This document shows, one piece after another, positions 32,519 to 41,711 of a stretch of DNA of 64,000 bases; positions within the stretch are counted from its first letter, which is position 1, and every line of letters begins with the position of its first letter. This DNA is from Balneolaceae bacterium UBA3186 (GTDB taxonomy: Bacteria; Bacteroidota; Rhodothermia; Balneolales; Balneolaceae). The position numbers and the translations under genes were made by a program. The notes under the pieces were generated by a model that was given only the letters and a program-made list of their open reading frames with translations, was not told the origin of the DNA and did no database searches. Location of the stretch: contig DEXK01000012.1 in the NCBI GenBank assembly GCA_002364085.1, positions 62,001-126,000 on the forward strand, written 5' to 3'.

Positions 32519-33937
32519 ATGGCAAAAGAATTTGATGTATGTGTAATCGGGTCGGGACCCGGCGGATATGTAGCTGCAATCCGTGCATCACAACTTGGTT
32601 TTAAAACCGCAATCGTAGAAAAAAGACACCTTGGTGGTGTTTGTTTAAATATCGGATGTATTCCAACTAAAGCGTTACTTCGCTCTGCAGAAGTTATGGA
32701 ATCTATTCAGCATGCCGATGATTATGGAATTTCTGTAAAAGATGTGAAAGCTGATTTCGGCGCTATGGTTAAAAGAAGCCGTGGTGTTGCCAATAAAATG
32801 AGCAAAGGTGTTCAGTTCTTGATGAAAGCGAACAAGATCGATGTTTTCATGGGAACAGGTGTTTTCAAGTCAAAATCAGAACTTGCTGTTAATGACGAAA
32901 AAGGAAAAGAAACAGAAAGCATCAAAGCCAAGCATTTTATAATTGCTACAGGTGCTCGTCCTCGTCAACTTCCTAATCTGGAGATCGACGGCGAAATGAT
33001 CATCGATTCTGAAAAGGCGATGACCATGGAAAAGCAGCCAAAGAAAATGGTGATCATCGGTGCCGGTGCAATCGGCGTTGAGTTTGCTTACTTCTACCAT
33101 ACTTTAGGAACAGAAGTAACCATAGTTGAGCTTCAAAAAACTTTGGTTCCTGTTGAAGATCAGGACGTTGGAAAAGAGCTTGGTAAGATCTACAAGAAAA
33201 AAGGCATGAACCTGATGCTGGAAAGCACAGTAGAAAAAGTTGAGAAAAAAGGTTCCGGCGTTAAAGTGACTGTTAAAACCAAGAAAGGCGAGGAAGTGAT
33301 CGAAGCTGATGTTGTTCTTTCTGCAGTTGGTGTAACAGGTAACGTTGAAGGTCTTGGTCTTGAAGATATCGGCGTAAAAGTTGAAAGAGGCGCTATTGTT
33401 GTAGATAAATCAAATTACTCAACCAGTGTTGATGGTATTTATGCAATTGGTGATATCATCGGTGCTCCTTGGTTGGCTCACAAAGCTTCGCATGAAGCAG
33501 TTGTACTTGCTGAACAATTAGCCGGTAAAAATCCTAAGCCAATCAATTATGGAAACATTCCGGGCTGTACATATTGCGAGCCTCAGGTTGCTTCTGTTGG
33601 ATTGACCGAAGCTGCTGCCAAAGAAGAAGGCTATGATGTTAAAGTCGGGAAATTCCCATTATCAGCAAGTGGTAAAGCTACCGCACTCGGACATGAAGAA
33701 GGCTTCGTAAAAGTTGTATTTGATGCTAAATACGGCGAATGGTTAGGTCTTCATATGATCGGATTCGGTGTTACTGAAATGGTTGCTGAAGCGGTTGTTG
33801 CGCGCGATCTGGAAACTACCGGACATGAGATCATCAACGCTGTTCACCCGCATCCAACATTATCTGAAGCGGTAATGGAAGCTGTAGCTGAAGCGTATAA
33901 CGAAGGTGTTCACTTAGGAACTCCGGTTAAGAAATAG
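32519..33937 (+). CDS. lpdA: dihydrolipoyl dehydrogenase (E3)
   Basis: The 472-residue flavoenzyme reoxidises dihydrolipoyl groups of 2-oxoacid dehydrogenases and the glycine cleavage system. It has FAD motif GSGPGGY, redox Cys42/Cys47 (GGVCLNIGCIPTK), NAD motif GAGAIGVEFA and the C-terminal catalytic HPHPTLSE. lipB and lipA follow on the same strand, so lipoate synthesis and use are grouped. Confidence 0.96.
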   Translation: MAKEFDVCVIGSGPGGYVAAIRASQLGFKTAIVEKRHLGGVCLNIGCIPTKALLRSAEVMESIQHADDYGISVKDVKADFGAMVKRSRGVANKMSKGVQFLMKANKIDVFMGTGVFKSKSELAVNDEKGKETESIKAKHFIIATGARPRQLPNLEIDGEMIIDSEKAMTMEKQPKKMVIIGAGAIGVEFAYFYHTLGTEVTIVELQKTLVPVEDQDVGKELGKIYKKKGMNLMLESTVEKVEKKGSGVKVTVKTKKGEEVIEADVVLSAVGVTGNVEGLGLEDIGVKVERGAIVVDKSNYSTSVDGIYAIGDIIGAPWLAHKASHEAVVLAEQLAGKNPKPINYGNIPGCTYCEPQVASVGLTEAAAKEEGYDVKVGKFPLSASGKATALGHEEGFVKVVFDAKYGEWLGLHMIGFGVTEMVAEAVVARDLETTGHEIINAVHPHPTLSEAVMEAVAEAYNEGVHLGTPVKK

Positions 33938-33971
33938 GATCGCTGATGTGCTGATTACTTATCAGCGCCTC

Positions 33972-34052
33972 TGTCATTTCGACCAGAGGGAGAAATCTAA
34001 GTTTCGGGTTTTGAAACGACTTTTAGATTTCTCACATTCGTTCGAAATGACA
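33972..34052. repeat. extragenic palindromic element, copy A
   Basis: Outer arms TGTCATTTCGA/TCGAAATGACA and inner arms GAGAAATCTAA/TTAGATTTCTC are perfect 11-bp inverted repeats. This makes an 81-bp element with a nested cruciform potential. It lies after lpdA. Confidence 0.8.
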
Positions 34053-34107
34053 AATAAATATTGTAAATGGCTCCCTTGTGGAGCCATTTTTGTCTTTCAT
34101 AATTAAA

Positions 34108-34186
34108 GTCATCCTGATTCCGAAGTTTCGGAACGAAGGATCTTACAAGATATCCACTGAGGTTCTTCGCTTTCGCTCAGAATGAC
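34108..34186. repeat. extragenic palindromic element, diverged copy B
   Basis: GTCATCCTGA...TCAGAATGAC forms imperfect outer arms, with GAAGGATCTTAC and GGTTCTTCGC inside. It has the same general plan as copies A and C but a different sequence subtype. It ends ten bases before lipB. Confidence 0.65.
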
Positions 34187-34196
34187 ATAGAAAAAA

Positions 34197-34919
34197 ATGA
34201 AAAAAACCATCCAACTTTACGATCTCGGTTTAAAACCCTACCAACCGGTTTGGGATTTGCAGCACAAGATTCAGCAACGAATCATTGACGAGAAAAAACT
34301 GGATCGCATTGGTGAGTTTGAAGGCGAAAGAAAAAATGATGTACTTCTTTTTGTCGAACATCCACATGTGTATACCCTTGGCAAAAGTGGAGACGAAGAG
34401 AATATGCTTCGCTCACTTCTTGAGCTTCAGGAATTAGAAGCTGAATATGTAAAAACCAATCGTGGCGGAGATATCACGTACCATGGACCCGGACAAATTG
34501 TTGGTTATCCGATCCTGGATCTAGATCGACATTTTACTGACATCCATAAATATCTTCGTTATCTGGAAGAGGTGATCATTAAAGTTTGTGCGGATTATGG
34601 TTTTGAAGCTCAAAGAATAGACGGACTTACAGGCGTCTGGATCGGTGATCAAAAGATCTGTGCAATGGGAATCCGTTGTTCCCGCTGGGTAACCATGCAT
34701 GGTTTTGCGCTGAATGTGAATACAAACCTGCAATATTTCAATAACATCGTTCCCTGTGGTATTGAAGACAAAGAAGTAACCAGTTTGCAAAAGCTTATTG
34801 GCTGTGAAATTGATCTTGAAGAAGTAAAAAAAAGGATCGTTACTCACTTCGAAAATGTTTTTGATGTAAGTATAAAACCAAGCGGTACACAAACAGAACT
34901 AAAGAAGAATTTTTTGTAA
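34197..34919 (+). CDS. lipB: octanoyltransferase
   Basis: The 240-residue enzyme moves octanoyl from acyl carrier protein to the lipoyl domain. Family motifs are clear: RGGDITYHGPGQ (89-100), Lys153 in GDQKICAMGIR, TMHGFALNVN, and nucleophile Cys187 in VPCGIEDK. lipA follows after a repeat element. Confidence 0.95.
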   Translation: MKKTIQLYDLGLKPYQPVWDLQHKIQQRIIDEKKLDRIGEFEGERKNDVLLFVEHPHVYTLGKSGDEENMLRSLLELQELEAEYVKTNRGGDITYHGPGQIVGYPILDLDRHFTDIHKYLRYLEEVIIKVCADYGFEAQRIDGLTGVWIGDQKICAMGIRCSRWVTMHGFALNVNTNLQYFNNIVPCGIEDKEVTSLQKLIGCEIDLEEVKKRIVTHFENVFDVSIKPSGTQTELKKNFL

Positions 34920-34936
34920 CTTTACGCTTCTTGATT

Positions 34937-35027
34937 TGTCATTTCGACAATACCGAATGGTATGGAGAAATCTGAAAGTTGAACTTATAGCTTAATCTTT
35001 AGATTTCTCGTTTCACTCGAAATGACA
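34937..35027. repeat. extragenic palindromic element, copy C
   Basis: TGTCATTTCGA (34937-34947) pairs with TCGAAATGACA (35017-35027), and GAGAAATCT (34965-34973) with AGATTTCTC (35001-35009). It has the same arms as copy A with a different middle. It fills the gap between lipB and lipA. Confidence 0.8.
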
Positions 35028-35047
35028 GAGACAAATTTTAGAAAAAT

Positions 35048-35923
35048 ATGATCAAAGAACTACAAGTAGTAGAAAAGAAATCAACACAGCGCAGACCGGA
35101 ATGGCTTAGAGTTAAGCTTCCATCAGGAGGAAAGTTCAAAGAGGTTCTGGATACTATTAATGAGAATAAGCTGAATACCGTTTGTTCTGAAGCGCGTTGC
35201 CCTAACATGGGTGAATGCTGGGGCGCCGGAACAGCTACCTTTATGCTTCTCGGTGATGTCTGTACTCGTTCTTGTGCATTCTGTGCTATTAAAACCGGAC
35301 GTCCACCTACAGAGTTAGACTGGGATGAACCGGCTCGGGTTGCTGATGCCGCTGCAAAAATGAAGTTGAAACACGTAGTTCTTACATCCATCAACAGAGA
35401 CGACCGTAAAGACGGTGGTGCACCGATCTTTGCAGCTACCCATACAGCGCTTCGCGAAGCTATTCCCGGAGTAACTATTGAGTCTTTGATCCCTGACTTC
35501 CGCGGTGTTTGGGATGCTCTCCAAATCGTAATCGATACCCCTCCTGATGTGTTAAGTCACAATCTGGAAACTGTTCCAAGAAAATATCGTCGTGTTCGCC
35601 CTCAGGCAAAATACCAGCGATCTTTGGATTTACTTCTCAAGGTTAAAGAAGAAGGAATCCGTTCAAAAACCGGAATTATGGTTGGTCTCGGCGAAACCCG
35701 TGAAGAAGTGATCGAGTTAATGCAGGATTGCGTGGATCATAAAGTTGATGTGCTTACCATCGGCCAATATATGCAGCCAACCAAGATGCACCATCCTGTG
35801 GTGGACTGGGTTCATCCTGATCAATTCGCTGAATACAAAGAGATCGGTGAAAAATTAGGTATCGGTCATGTGGAAAGCGGACCTCTTGTCCGTTCTTCTT
35901 ATCACGCAGAAAGACACGTTTAA
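35048..35923 (+). CDS. lipA: lipoyl synthase
   Basis: The 291-residue radical SAM enzyme inserts two sulfurs into octanoyl groups. The auxiliary cluster Cys46/Cys51/Cys57 (CSEARCPNMGEC) and the SAM cluster Cys72/Cys76/Cys79 (CTRSCAFC) are intact, and the C-terminal GPLVRSSYHAE is present. It works after LipB. Confidence 0.96.
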   Translation: MIKELQVVEKKSTQRRPEWLRVKLPSGGKFKEVLDTINENKLNTVCSEARCPNMGECWGAGTATFMLLGDVCTRSCAFCAIKTGRPPTELDWDEPARVADAAAKMKLKHVVLTSINRDDRKDGGAPIFAATHTALREAIPGVTIESLIPDFRGVWDALQIVIDTPPDVLSHNLETVPRKYRRVRPQAKYQRSLDLLLKVKEEGIRSKTGIMVGLGETREEVIELMQDCVDHKVDVLTIGQYMQPTKMHHPVVDWVHPDQFAEYKEIGEKLGIGHVESGPLVRSSYHAERHV

Positions 35924-35971
35924 TTTTTTTCTTATACTTCAGGTAGTATCTTGGGGTAAATTAAATAATTC

Positions 35972-36691
35972 ATGCTAGCAACACTTACTGTTTTAGGAAT
36001 CAGTTTCGTATTAGGATCTATTCCATCCGCAATTTGGGTGGGAAAGCTCTTTAAAGGAGTAGATGTTCGTGAACATGGCAGCGGGAATGCCGGAACCACC
36101 AATACTTTTAGGGTATTAGGATGGCCTTCGGGGGTTACTGTGTTCACTATGGATTTTATGAAAGGCTTTGTTGCTTCCTTTTGGGTAAGTGCATTAGCTT
36201 GGGATATGTTTGCGGGACCACTTTCGCCTCCAAACTGGGAAGTTGATGCCTTCCTCAAAATCAGTTGTGGACTTTTCGCCGTAATTGGACACATGTTCCC
36301 TATATTCGCAAGATTTAAAGGAGGGAAAGGAGCTGCAACCGCTTGTGGAATGTTATTTGGAATTGAACCCATCTCAATCGGAATTTCATCTATCATTTTT
36401 GTAACTACTATTTTAGTAACCAGGTATGTGTCTTTGGCTTCAATACTGGCCTCCTTTTTCTATCCAGTTAGTTTAATTGTTATGAAATATGTGTACGGAT
36501 TCGACAAGTTAGTTGATGGAAGCATGGTAATTTTTGGTGCTTTTGTAGCTACCGGAATTATCGTAAAGCATAAATCCAACATCAAAAGATTGCTCAGTGG
36601 AACCGAAAGTAAAGTGGGTTCTTCCTCAACAAAAAAAGAACCCGAAAATCACAAAGAACCTGAACCAGATAAAGAAGCAGTTGATATATGA
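35972..36691 (+). CDS. plsY: glycerol-3-phosphate acyltransferase PlsY
   Basis: The 239-residue membrane enzyme transfers acyl from acyl-phosphate to glycerol-3-phosphate. It has about five helices, a HGSGNAGTTNTFR motif (usual form GSGNPGATN) and FKGGKGAAT. A charged tail of about 35 residues (TKKEPENHKEPEPDKEA) extends beyond the usual length of about 200. It overlaps gpsA by four bases, so substrate supply and use are coupled. Confidence 0.93.
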   Translation: MLATLTVLGISFVLGSIPSAIWVGKLFKGVDVREHGSGNAGTTNTFRVLGWPSGVTVFTMDFMKGFVASFWVSALAWDMFAGPLSPPNWEVDAFLKISCGLFAVIGHMFPIFARFKGGKGAATACGMLFGIEPISIGISSIIFVTTILVTRYVSLASILASFFYPVSLIVMKYVYGFDKLVDGSMVIFGAFVATGIIVKHKSNIKRLLSGTESKVGSSSTKKEPENHKEPEPDKEAVDI

Positions 36692-37698
36692 GAAATGTAA
36701 CGATTATTGGGGCAGGTAGTTTTGGAACAGCACTTGCAACTGTTTTAGATACCGCCGGAAATAATGTTCAAATCTGGGCAAGAGAAAAAGAAGTGGTTGA
36801 CAGTATCAACAATAACCACCGAAATCCTTCTTATTTATCCGATATCCGATTGCCGGCTTCCATCAAAGCCTATGATGACTTAGAGCATTGCCTACGTGAT
36901 CAGGATATGATCTTGTTTGCAACTCCTTCACACACTTTACGAGAACTCGCCGCAAAGATAAAACCTTGTTTAGACGGTCACGAAATTTTGGTTACCGTTT
37001 CTAAAGGAATTGAGAATGACACTTTTAAAACCATGTCGCAGATCCTTGTTGAGGTTATGGAGGGAGTAACTCTAGAAGATAATATTGGAGTTCTCTATGG
37101 ACCCAGCCATGCCGAAGAAGTTTCTCATTTAAAGCCAACCACCGTTGTAGCTGCTTCTTATTCCACAAGAACAGCAAGAATCATTCAGGAAACTTTTCTT
37201 ACCCCAATGTTCCGGGTTTACTTGAACAACGACATTATCGGTGTTGAGATCGGTGGATCTGTGAAAAATATCATGGCCATTGCTGCAGGAATTATTGACA
37301 GCGCAGAGCTTGGTGATAACGCCAAGGCGGCTTTAATTACTCGCGGGCTTCATGAAATGAAAAGAATGGGTGTAATGATGGGCGGCTATGCTGAAACTTT
37401 CTCCGGTCTTACCGGAATGGGAGATCTCATTGTTACCTGTACTTCAAAACACAGCCGAAACAGATATGTGGGATCACAAATTGGACTTGGTAAAAAGTTA
37501 GATGAGATCATTGACAGCATGAATATGGTTGCGGAAGGTATCAAGACGACAAAATCTGTTCGTGATTGGGCAAAGCGAAATAATGTTGATATGCCGATCA
37601 CTTGTGCAGTTTATCGGGTTTTATTTGAAAATGAAGACCCTAAAGACGCTTTGAATACGTTGATGACAAGAGATCCTAAAGACGAAGTTTCTATATAA
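36688..37698 (+). CDS. gpsA: NAD(P)-dependent glycerol-3-phosphate dehydrogenase
   Basis: The 336-residue enzyme makes sn-glycerol-3-phosphate from dihydroxyacetone phosphate for phospholipid synthesis. It has nucleotide-binding GAGSFGTALA, VSKGIE, GPSHAEEV, catalytic Lys in GGSVKNIMAIAAG, and GLTGMGDL. It is translationally coupled to plsY (ATGA overlap). Confidence 0.96.
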   Translation: MRNVTIIGAGSFGTALATVLDTAGNNVQIWAREKEVVDSINNNHRNPSYLSDIRLPASIKAYDDLEHCLRDQDMILFATPSHTLRELAAKIKPCLDGHEILVTVSKGIENDTFKTMSQILVEVMEGVTLEDNIGVLYGPSHAEEVSHLKPTTVVAASYSTRTARIIQETFLTPMFRVYLNNDIIGVEIGGSVKNIMAIAAGIIDSAELGDNAKAALITRGLHEMKRMGVMMGGYAETFSGLTGMGDLIVTCTSKHSRNRYVGSQIGLGKKLDEIIDSMNMVAEGIKTTKSVRDWAKRNNVDMPITCAVYRVLFENEDPKDALNTLMTRDPKDEVSI

Positions 37699-37730
37699 TA
37701 GAACACGCTGACCTTTGTCAGTTTAATATC

Positions 37731-38429
37731 ATGAAAGACGAATACGAACTTTATTTACACAATTCTGACTCGATAGTCGTTTCTGATATGAAACTAAAAG
37801 ACTTAAAGAATTTAATTGCCACTGGTGAAAGTTCGTTTCTTGAGTTTAAGCACAAAGTTGCATCTCCGGAAAAGATTGCAAAAGAAATGGTAGCTTTTGC
37901 AAATACAAATGGAGGAAGAATTCTAATTGGAGTTAATGATAACGGTGAGCTTGCCGGTATTGAAAGCTATTATGAAGAAGAATTCTGGCTAAATCAAGCA
38001 GCAAACGACGTATGCGTACCGCCCATCAATATAAAAATTGAAATGGTACACGCCGGTAAAAAAGATGTGCTTGTAGTTGAGGTCCCTGAATCAGATAATA
38101 AACCTATAGCGGTAAAAGGGAAGTCCAAAAGAACTGTGTATATCCGGCAAGAAGATGAGAATATAATTGCAACGGATGACAGAGTTGAGATACTAAAAAA
38201 CAAGACATCAACCACAGGCGTTACTTTTGAATATGGCGAACGAGAGCAGCAGTTGTTCCGGTTTCTAAATGAATATGGTGATATAACCATTGAACGATTT
38301 TCCATCATTTCGAATATTACAACCTACAGAGCAGAACGTATTCTTGTAGATATGGCTAGTGCCGGAGTTCTGGATACATATGAACAAAAAGGCATAGTTC
38401 ATTATACATTTTCGCATAAAAATTCGTAA
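37731..38429 (+). CDS. AlbA_2/Schlafen-type DNA-binding domain protein
   Basis: The 232-residue protein has an AlbA_2 domain (about 20-145) with ESSFLEFKHKVASPEKIAKE, VAFANTNGGRILIGV and a C-terminal winged-helix-like part (about 165-225). It probably binds nucleic acid or regulates transcription; no target is known. It starts 33 bases after gpsA, in the same direction. Confidence 0.75.
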   Translation: MKDEYELYLHNSDSIVVSDMKLKDLKNLIATGESSFLEFKHKVASPEKIAKEMVAFANTNGGRILIGVNDNGELAGIESYYEEEFWLNQAANDVCVPPINIKIEMVHAGKKDVLVVEVPESDNKPIAVKGKSKRTVYIRQEDENIIATDDRVEILKNKTSTTGVTFEYGEREQQLFRFLNEYGDITIERFSIISNITTYRAERILVDMASAGVLDTYEQKGIVHYTFSHKNS

Positions 38430-38434
38430 TTTTG
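38427..38434 (+). promoter_or_regulatory. candidate -7 box of the IscA-type gene
   Basis: TAATTTTG matches TAnnTTTG, 23 bases upstream of the ATG at 38457. It overlaps the stop codon of the preceding gene. There is no clear -33 box, so this is tentative. Confidence 0.4.
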
Positions 38435-38456
38435 ACTTGTTCTAAATAAGGAGAGC

Positions 38457-38888
38457 ATGACAAATCAAGACGAAAACCTAGACGATATTATTTCCTCGCT
38501 CATCGATGTGGATGAAGAAGAAACCTCCCCCAATAAAGAGGAAAAGTACGAGCTTACCGGTGAGCCCGTAACACTTACAGAAAGAGCTTCTAAACAAGTT
38601 AAGGCGATTATTGAAAAAGAAGGGCTGGATGACAATCTCTTCCTTAGAGTTGCTGTAGAAGGCGGTGGATGTTCGGGATTGAGCTATAAATTAGGGCTGG
38701 ATTACCGAACAGAAGATGATGTTGTTTTTGAAAACTACGGAGTTGAAGTAATTGTAGCCTCTAAACATCTGATGTACTTAGAAGGAATTGAGATCGACTA
38801 TCCAGATGGGCTGGACGCTCGTGGATTTACCTTCGATAACCCCAATTCTGTTGAAGATTGCGGTTGCGGAACCAGCTTCTCTATTTGA
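38457..38888 (+). CDS. HesB/IscA/ErpA-type iron-sulfur carrier
   Basis: The 143-residue A-type carrier has the three conserved Cys: Cys72 (GGGCSG), Cys135 and Cys137 (CGCGTSF). It should bind and pass on Fe-S clusters, for example to LipA encoded nearby. The first 35 residues are an acidic extension (DDIISSLIDVDEEE) not seen in ErpA or IscA of about 110 residues. A clear AGGAGAG site precedes the ATG. Confidence 0.88.
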   Translation: MTNQDENLDDIISSLIDVDEEETSPNKEEKYELTGEPVTLTERASKQVKAIIEKEGLDDNLFLRVAVEGGGCSGLSYKLGLDYRTEDDVVFENYGVEVIVASKHLMYLEGIEIDYPDGLDARGFTFDNPNSVEDCGCGTSFSI

Positions 38889-38974
38889 TTTAAATTTTCC
38901 ATACAGTTGAACATAAACTCAATATTTATTAAATAATATTGTAAGGTTTCGTATGTAAAACTGTCTAACTGTAT

Positions 38975-41377
38975 GTGAAAAAGAGGTCTTCATACAAATT
39001 CCCAGTCGAACAGTTCCCAGCACTTAGGGTAGTACTGCTTTATATTGCTGGAATTCTATGTTCTCAACTTTTCCAGACGAATCTGTTAGTTCTCATATTA
39101 CTCTCAATTTGTTTAGGAGTTTCCTATTTCATTTTTGAGACTCTTTCAAGGAAAACAGTTTCTATCCGACTGACCAGAACATCTACTTTTCTGTATTGTT
39201 TGATCATTTTTACTACCGGATTTACAATTAACTCCATTGATTCAAAGAAAAATCAATCCGCTATTGAAATGCTTTTATCTGATTTGGAGTGGGAAGATAT
39301 TCAGGTTTCAGGGAATGTGATTTCAATCTCTAAAAATAGTTCGGGAGATAAAAGATTAGACCTTAATGTTAGCAACATCAACCTTTCCGGATTTACTTCT
39401 GAAACGAAATTCAAAAGCAGAATACTTTGGGATAATAATCACCCGGTAGAACTTGGCGATCAAATTGAAATAACAGGGACTTTAATCCCGATCTCTGAAC
39501 CTAGAAATCCCACCCAATTTAATTACAAGACTTTCCTTGAATCAAGGAATATTTATACTCAAATAAGAGCTGATTCTCTAATACTAATCAGACCTGACTC
39601 TTCCTTTTTCAGCTGGATCTCGATTCGTAAAAAAGCGCTTAAGTTAGTTGATCAAAATTTTGATTCTGTAACAGCACCTATCGCAAAAGCATTGCTTTTA
39701 GGATATAAAAATGAATTGGAGGGAAACACTAAACAGGCTTTTGCCAGAGCCGGCTTGTCTCATATTATGGCGGTCTCAGGCTTGCATGTTGGTTTAGTCA
39801 TTGCCCCTTTTTGGCTTTTAATCCCCTATTTCTGGTCAAGAAAGAACGGGACTAAAGTTGGATTTACTCTACTTATAGTTGTGCTTTTCTTTTACGCCGG
39901 GCTTACAGGGTTTTCGGTATCAGTGCTTCGGGCTTCCTTGATGGCTGTTCTTTTGACCTATGGAAAATTATTTTCAAAAAGCAGTGATTCAATTAACCTG
40001 ATGGGTGTTGCCGCTTTTACCATTCTATTGATCGATTCTAATCAGCTCTTTGAAATAGGATTTCAACTCTCATTTTGCGCAGCTTTAATAATTTTGCTGG
40101 TTCTTCCTGTCATTCAAAATGCTATTCCTTACTGGATTCGGATAAAATGGTATGGGACTCCCATTATGGTCATAATCATTTCTCTGGTGGTTCAATTCGG
40201 GCTCTATCCTCTTCAGGCTTTTTATTTTGGTGAGGTTTCCTTGATAAGCCCTATTGCCAACGCCTTGTTCGTTCCTTTCTTGGGAATTATAGTACCACTC
40301 TCTCTTTTAGCTCTAATAGTTAGTTCAGTAACTCCGATCTTAGGCTTTGTTATTAATTATCCATCGTTGGTTTTTCTGGAATTGTTAAATGATTTTGTCT
40401 CTTATTCTTCTTCCATTTCATGGTCTTGGTATGAAGTTACAAGACCTAATGTTCTTACTTTTCTTTTCTGGGCTTCATTTGTTTTGGTAGTGGCTTCATG
40501 GAGAAACCCTAATCTGAAGTGGAGACTTATGGCTGTTTCTCTTTTTACTTTATTCTTCATTCCCCTCGATTCTTTATTAACAAAGCTTGAGCCTAAAAAA
40601 ATGATCGTCACTGTGTTTGATGTTGGTCAAGGTGATGCTTCATTAATTAGAACTCCAATGGGAAAACACTTCCTTATTGATGCAGGAACATGGAGCCCTG
40701 GATCTAATTCCGGTAAACAGATTCTGCTTCCTTACTTTAAAGAAAACAATATTCGAAAATTAGATGCTGTTTTTCTTTCACACCCGCATGCCGATCATAT
40801 AGGCGGGATTCTTGAACTTATTCGTGGAATCGAAATAGACACAATATATAACTCCGGATTTAAATACGAATCAAATTTATATCAAAATTATATTTCCGAA
40901 GCTGATTCAAAAGATATACCTGTTGTTGCTCTTAAAGCTGGGACTAGTATAGAACTTGATGAAAACCTGCTCATCTTAATTTTGGGTCCTGAACAAGGAA
41001 AATTTAATAACGACCCCAATCAACACTCTTTAGTTTTGAATATAATCCATGGCGATAACGAGTTTCTTTTTACCGGCGATGCAGGAGAAGATCAGGAACG
41101 AAGACTGGTAGAAAATTACGGCCAGCTTCTAGACACCGATTTTTTAAAAGTTGGACATCATGGAAGTAAAACCAGTTCAGAGTTATTTTTCTTAAATAAA
41201 GTTACTCCGGAAATTGCCGTTGTTTCTGTAGCTGAAAAAAACAGATTTGGGCATCCCCATCCGGAAGCTGTAGAAAGATTAGAATCTACTCGTTCCAATA
41301 TATATTATACCAGCCGTGATAGAGCCTTAATATTTGAAAGTGATGGCAAAAACATCAAAATGATTTCCTGGAATTAA
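38975..41377 (+). CDS. comEC: ComEC/Rec2 DNA-uptake channel
   Basis: The 800-residue protein has N-terminal helices and a DUF4131-type soluble part. The Competence domain (about 230-510) follows, with ARAGLSHIMAVSGLHVGLV, then a C-terminal metallo-beta-lactamase-like domain with HPHADHIGG and FLKVGHHGS. It carries single-stranded DNA across the inner membrane in transformation. The start is a GTG at 38975. A ComEA-like gene is at 58236-58709. Confidence 0.92.
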   Translation: MKKRSSYKFPVEQFPALRVVLLYIAGILCSQLFQTNLLVLILLSICLGVSYFIFETLSRKTVSIRLTRTSTFLYCLIIFTTGFTINSIDSKKNQSAIEMLLSDLEWEDIQVSGNVISISKNSSGDKRLDLNVSNINLSGFTSETKFKSRILWDNNHPVELGDQIEITGTLIPISEPRNPTQFNYKTFLESRNIYTQIRADSLILIRPDSSFFSWISIRKKALKLVDQNFDSVTAPIAKALLLGYKNELEGNTKQAFARAGLSHIMAVSGLHVGLVIAPFWLLIPYFWSRKNGTKVGFTLLIVVLFFYAGLTGFSVSVLRASLMAVLLTYGKLFSKSSDSINLMGVAAFTILLIDSNQLFEIGFQLSFCAALIILLVLPVIQNAIPYWIRIKWYGTPIMVIIISLVVQFGLYPLQAFYFGEVSLISPIANALFVPFLGIIVPLSLLALIVSSVTPILGFVINYPSLVFLELLNDFVSYSSSISWSWYEVTRPNVLTFLFWASFVLVVASWRNPNLKWRLMAVSLFTLFFIPLDSLLTKLEPKKMIVTVFDVGQGDASLIRTPMGKHFLIDAGTWSPGSNSGKQILLPYFKENNIRKLDAVFLSHPHADHIGGILELIRGIEIDTIYNSGFKYESNLYQNYISEADSKDIPVVALKAGTSIELDENLLILILGPEQGKFNNDPNQHSLVLNIIHGDNEFLFTGDAGEDQERRLVENYGQLLDTDFLKVGHHGSKTSSELFFLNKVTPEIAVVSVAEKNRFGHPHPEAVERLESTRSNIYYTSRDRALIFESDGKNIKMISWN

Positions 41378-41504
41378 ATTTTTAAGAACCTTTTCCAAGA
41401 GAACTCTTTTACTCCAAATACGGTTTTGCTTAAAATGTGTTTTACATAATAATCCCGTATTTTACGGAACTAATTATTCATGATAGAGCTACACCATAAA
41501 ATTA

Positions 41505-41705
41505 ATGGACCAAACGGAACGACCGAGCTTTGAAGAGGCTTTAAATAAACTGGAAGAAATTGTTTCCAAATTAGAGGATGAGTCCATTACACTGGAGGAG
41601 TCTGTTAATCTGTACGAAGAGGGAGTTAAACTCTCTAAATTTTGCTCAGAAATCCTAAATGATGCTGAACTTCGTATTGAACAGGTGAATGAAGTAAATA
41701 GTTAA
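41505..41705 (+). CDS. xseB: exodeoxyribonuclease VII small subunit
   Basis: The 66-residue protein has the XseB pattern FEEALNKLEEIVSKLED...LEESVNLYEEG. It forms exonuclease VII with XseA, which is not in this window. It is separated by six bases from dxs, a common arrangement. Confidence 0.92.
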   Translation: MDQTERPSFEEALNKLEEIVSKLEDESITLEESVNLYEEGVKLSKFCSEILNDAELRIEQVNEVNS

Positions 41706-41711
41706 GAAATT

